Shown here: positions 6,117-6,523 of the stretch, one piece after another
Position numbering within the stretch: the first letter of the stretch is position 1
How the letters are laid out: every line of letters begins with the position of its first letter
From: Candidatus Omnitrophota bacterium
Lineage (GTDB): Bacteria; Omnitrophota; Koll11; Zapsychrales; Aceulaceae
Direction: 5' to 3'
Assembly (NCBI GenBank): GCA_029931885.1
Contig: JAOZRJ010000028.1
Coordinates: 2,278 to 8,800 of the forward strand
DNA: 6,523 bases
Translations under genes and position numbers: made by a program
Notes under the pieces: generated by a model
The model's input: the letters and a program-made list of their open reading frames with translations, nothing else
The model's database searches: none
What the model was told of the DNA's origin: nothing

Positions 6117-6523
6117 GTTATTCTGATCCCGAAAAAATTGCCGAAGAAAGCAACAAACAACTTGCTAAAATACTCAAAGAGAATAACCCTTTAAAACCCA
6201 AGGATCGAATGGCGATACCTGAACAGGAAATGCCTTCGCAAGACCCTAAAATACGTAAAAATAATATGGAGGAAGTAGCCCTCGGCTACACCCCAGAACA
6301 AGCACGCCTTGAGGCTATGAGATGTCTTCAATGTAAAAATGCTCCATGTATCGCAGGATGTCCTGTCCAGATAGACATACCTGCCTTTATTAAAGCAATA
6401 GCTGATGGGGACAATAAAACTGCTGTAAAAATTCTAAAAGAAAATAGTTTGCTACCGGCTGTATGCGGAAGAGTTTGCCCTCAAGAAGTGCAATGCCAAG
6501 CGCCGTGTACTCTTGGTAAATCA
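6113..6523 (+). CDS. nfnB: NfnB/SudA-type large subunit (GltA-like, NADPH-dependent glutamate synthase small-chain family), 3'-truncated
   Basis: Large subunit partner of the preceding gene; family members hold two [4Fe-4S] clusters and an FAD, react with NADP(H) and ferredoxin, and are often labelled glutamate synthase small chain or GltA. Only the first 137 residues are present, out of an expected ~460-490. They include the N-terminal iron-sulfur domain with eight cysteines: CLQCKNAPCIAGCP (C71, C74, C79, C83) and CGRVCPQEVQCQAPC (C118, C122, C128, C132), enough for two [4Fe-4S] clusters. About 65 polar residues precede the first cysteine. The ATG overlaps the nfnA stop as ATGA, and AAGG at 6102-6105 lies 7 nt upstream, so the start is well supported and coupled to nfnA. 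The flavin and pyridine-nucleotide domains lie beyond the window edge. Pairing with nfnA makes a true glutamate synthase unlikely. Confidence 0.9.
   Translation, partial: MSYSDPEKIAEESNKQLAKILKENNPLKPKDRMAIPEQEMPSQDPKIRKNNMEEVALGYTPEQARLEAMRCLQCKNAPCIAGCPVQIDIPAFIKAIADGDNKTAVKILKENSLLPAVCGRVCPQEVQCQAPCTLGKS

Noticed and set aside
1..6523. Mobile elements, CRISPR arrays, tRNA or other RNA genes, or a novel defence-type cluster
   Set aside because: No direct-repeat arrays, transposase or integrase motifs, tRNA-like sequences or unassigned large frames were seen; every long frame belongs to a recognisable metabolic or RNA-modification family.

Overview
The window is an AT-rich bacterial chromosome segment holding seven densely packed housekeeping genes, with no mobile elements, RNA genes, CRISPR arrays or obvious accessory island. 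I cannot name the organism. The mix is compatible with an uncultured, probably anaerobic or facultative lineage of the Omnitrophota/Elusimicrobiota kind: a probable electron-bifurcating ferredoxin:NADP oxidoreductase, a low-Mr thioredoxin reductase resembling the yeast/plant/chlamydial type, and a ThiI/MnmA-like PP-loop protein. That placement is inference from gene content and remembered protein families and is weak.

Layout. (1) Positions 2-748 (+) are the C-terminal three quarters of biotin synthase, cut by the window edge. It is followed after 20 nt by trxB (769-1722, +), probably in the same operon. (2) A hairpin overlapping the trxB stop codon has T-rich flanks on both strands and probably ends transcription from both sides. 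(3) On the minus strand, ilvB (3997-2270) and ilvN (2273-1764) encode the large and small acetolactate synthase subunits with a 4-nt stop/start overlap. (4) A 142-bp divergent intergenic region separates ilvB from a plus-strand gene (4140-5138) for a PP-loop sulfurtransferase-like protein; it carries a good promoter for the latter. (5) The 93-bp gap at 5139-5231 holds a consensus-like promoter followed immediately by an intrinsic terminator. (6) nfnA (5232-6116) and the first 137 codons of nfnB (6113 to window end) follow, with an ATGA overlap; they encode the two subunits of an NfnAB/SudAB-type flavin and iron-sulfur oxidoreductase.

Functionally the genes fall into separate jobs: biotin synthesis, thiol redox balance, the first committed step of branched-chain amino acid synthesis, a probable tRNA or sulfur modification enzyme, and NADH/NADPH/ferredoxin balancing. 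NfnAB and TrxB both act on the NADPH pool, and TrxB uses it. I see no evidence for a novel multi-gene system. The items most worth a second look are the PP-loop protein and the promoter-terminator arrangement ahead of nfnAB. No gene-free stretch exceeds 300 bases.
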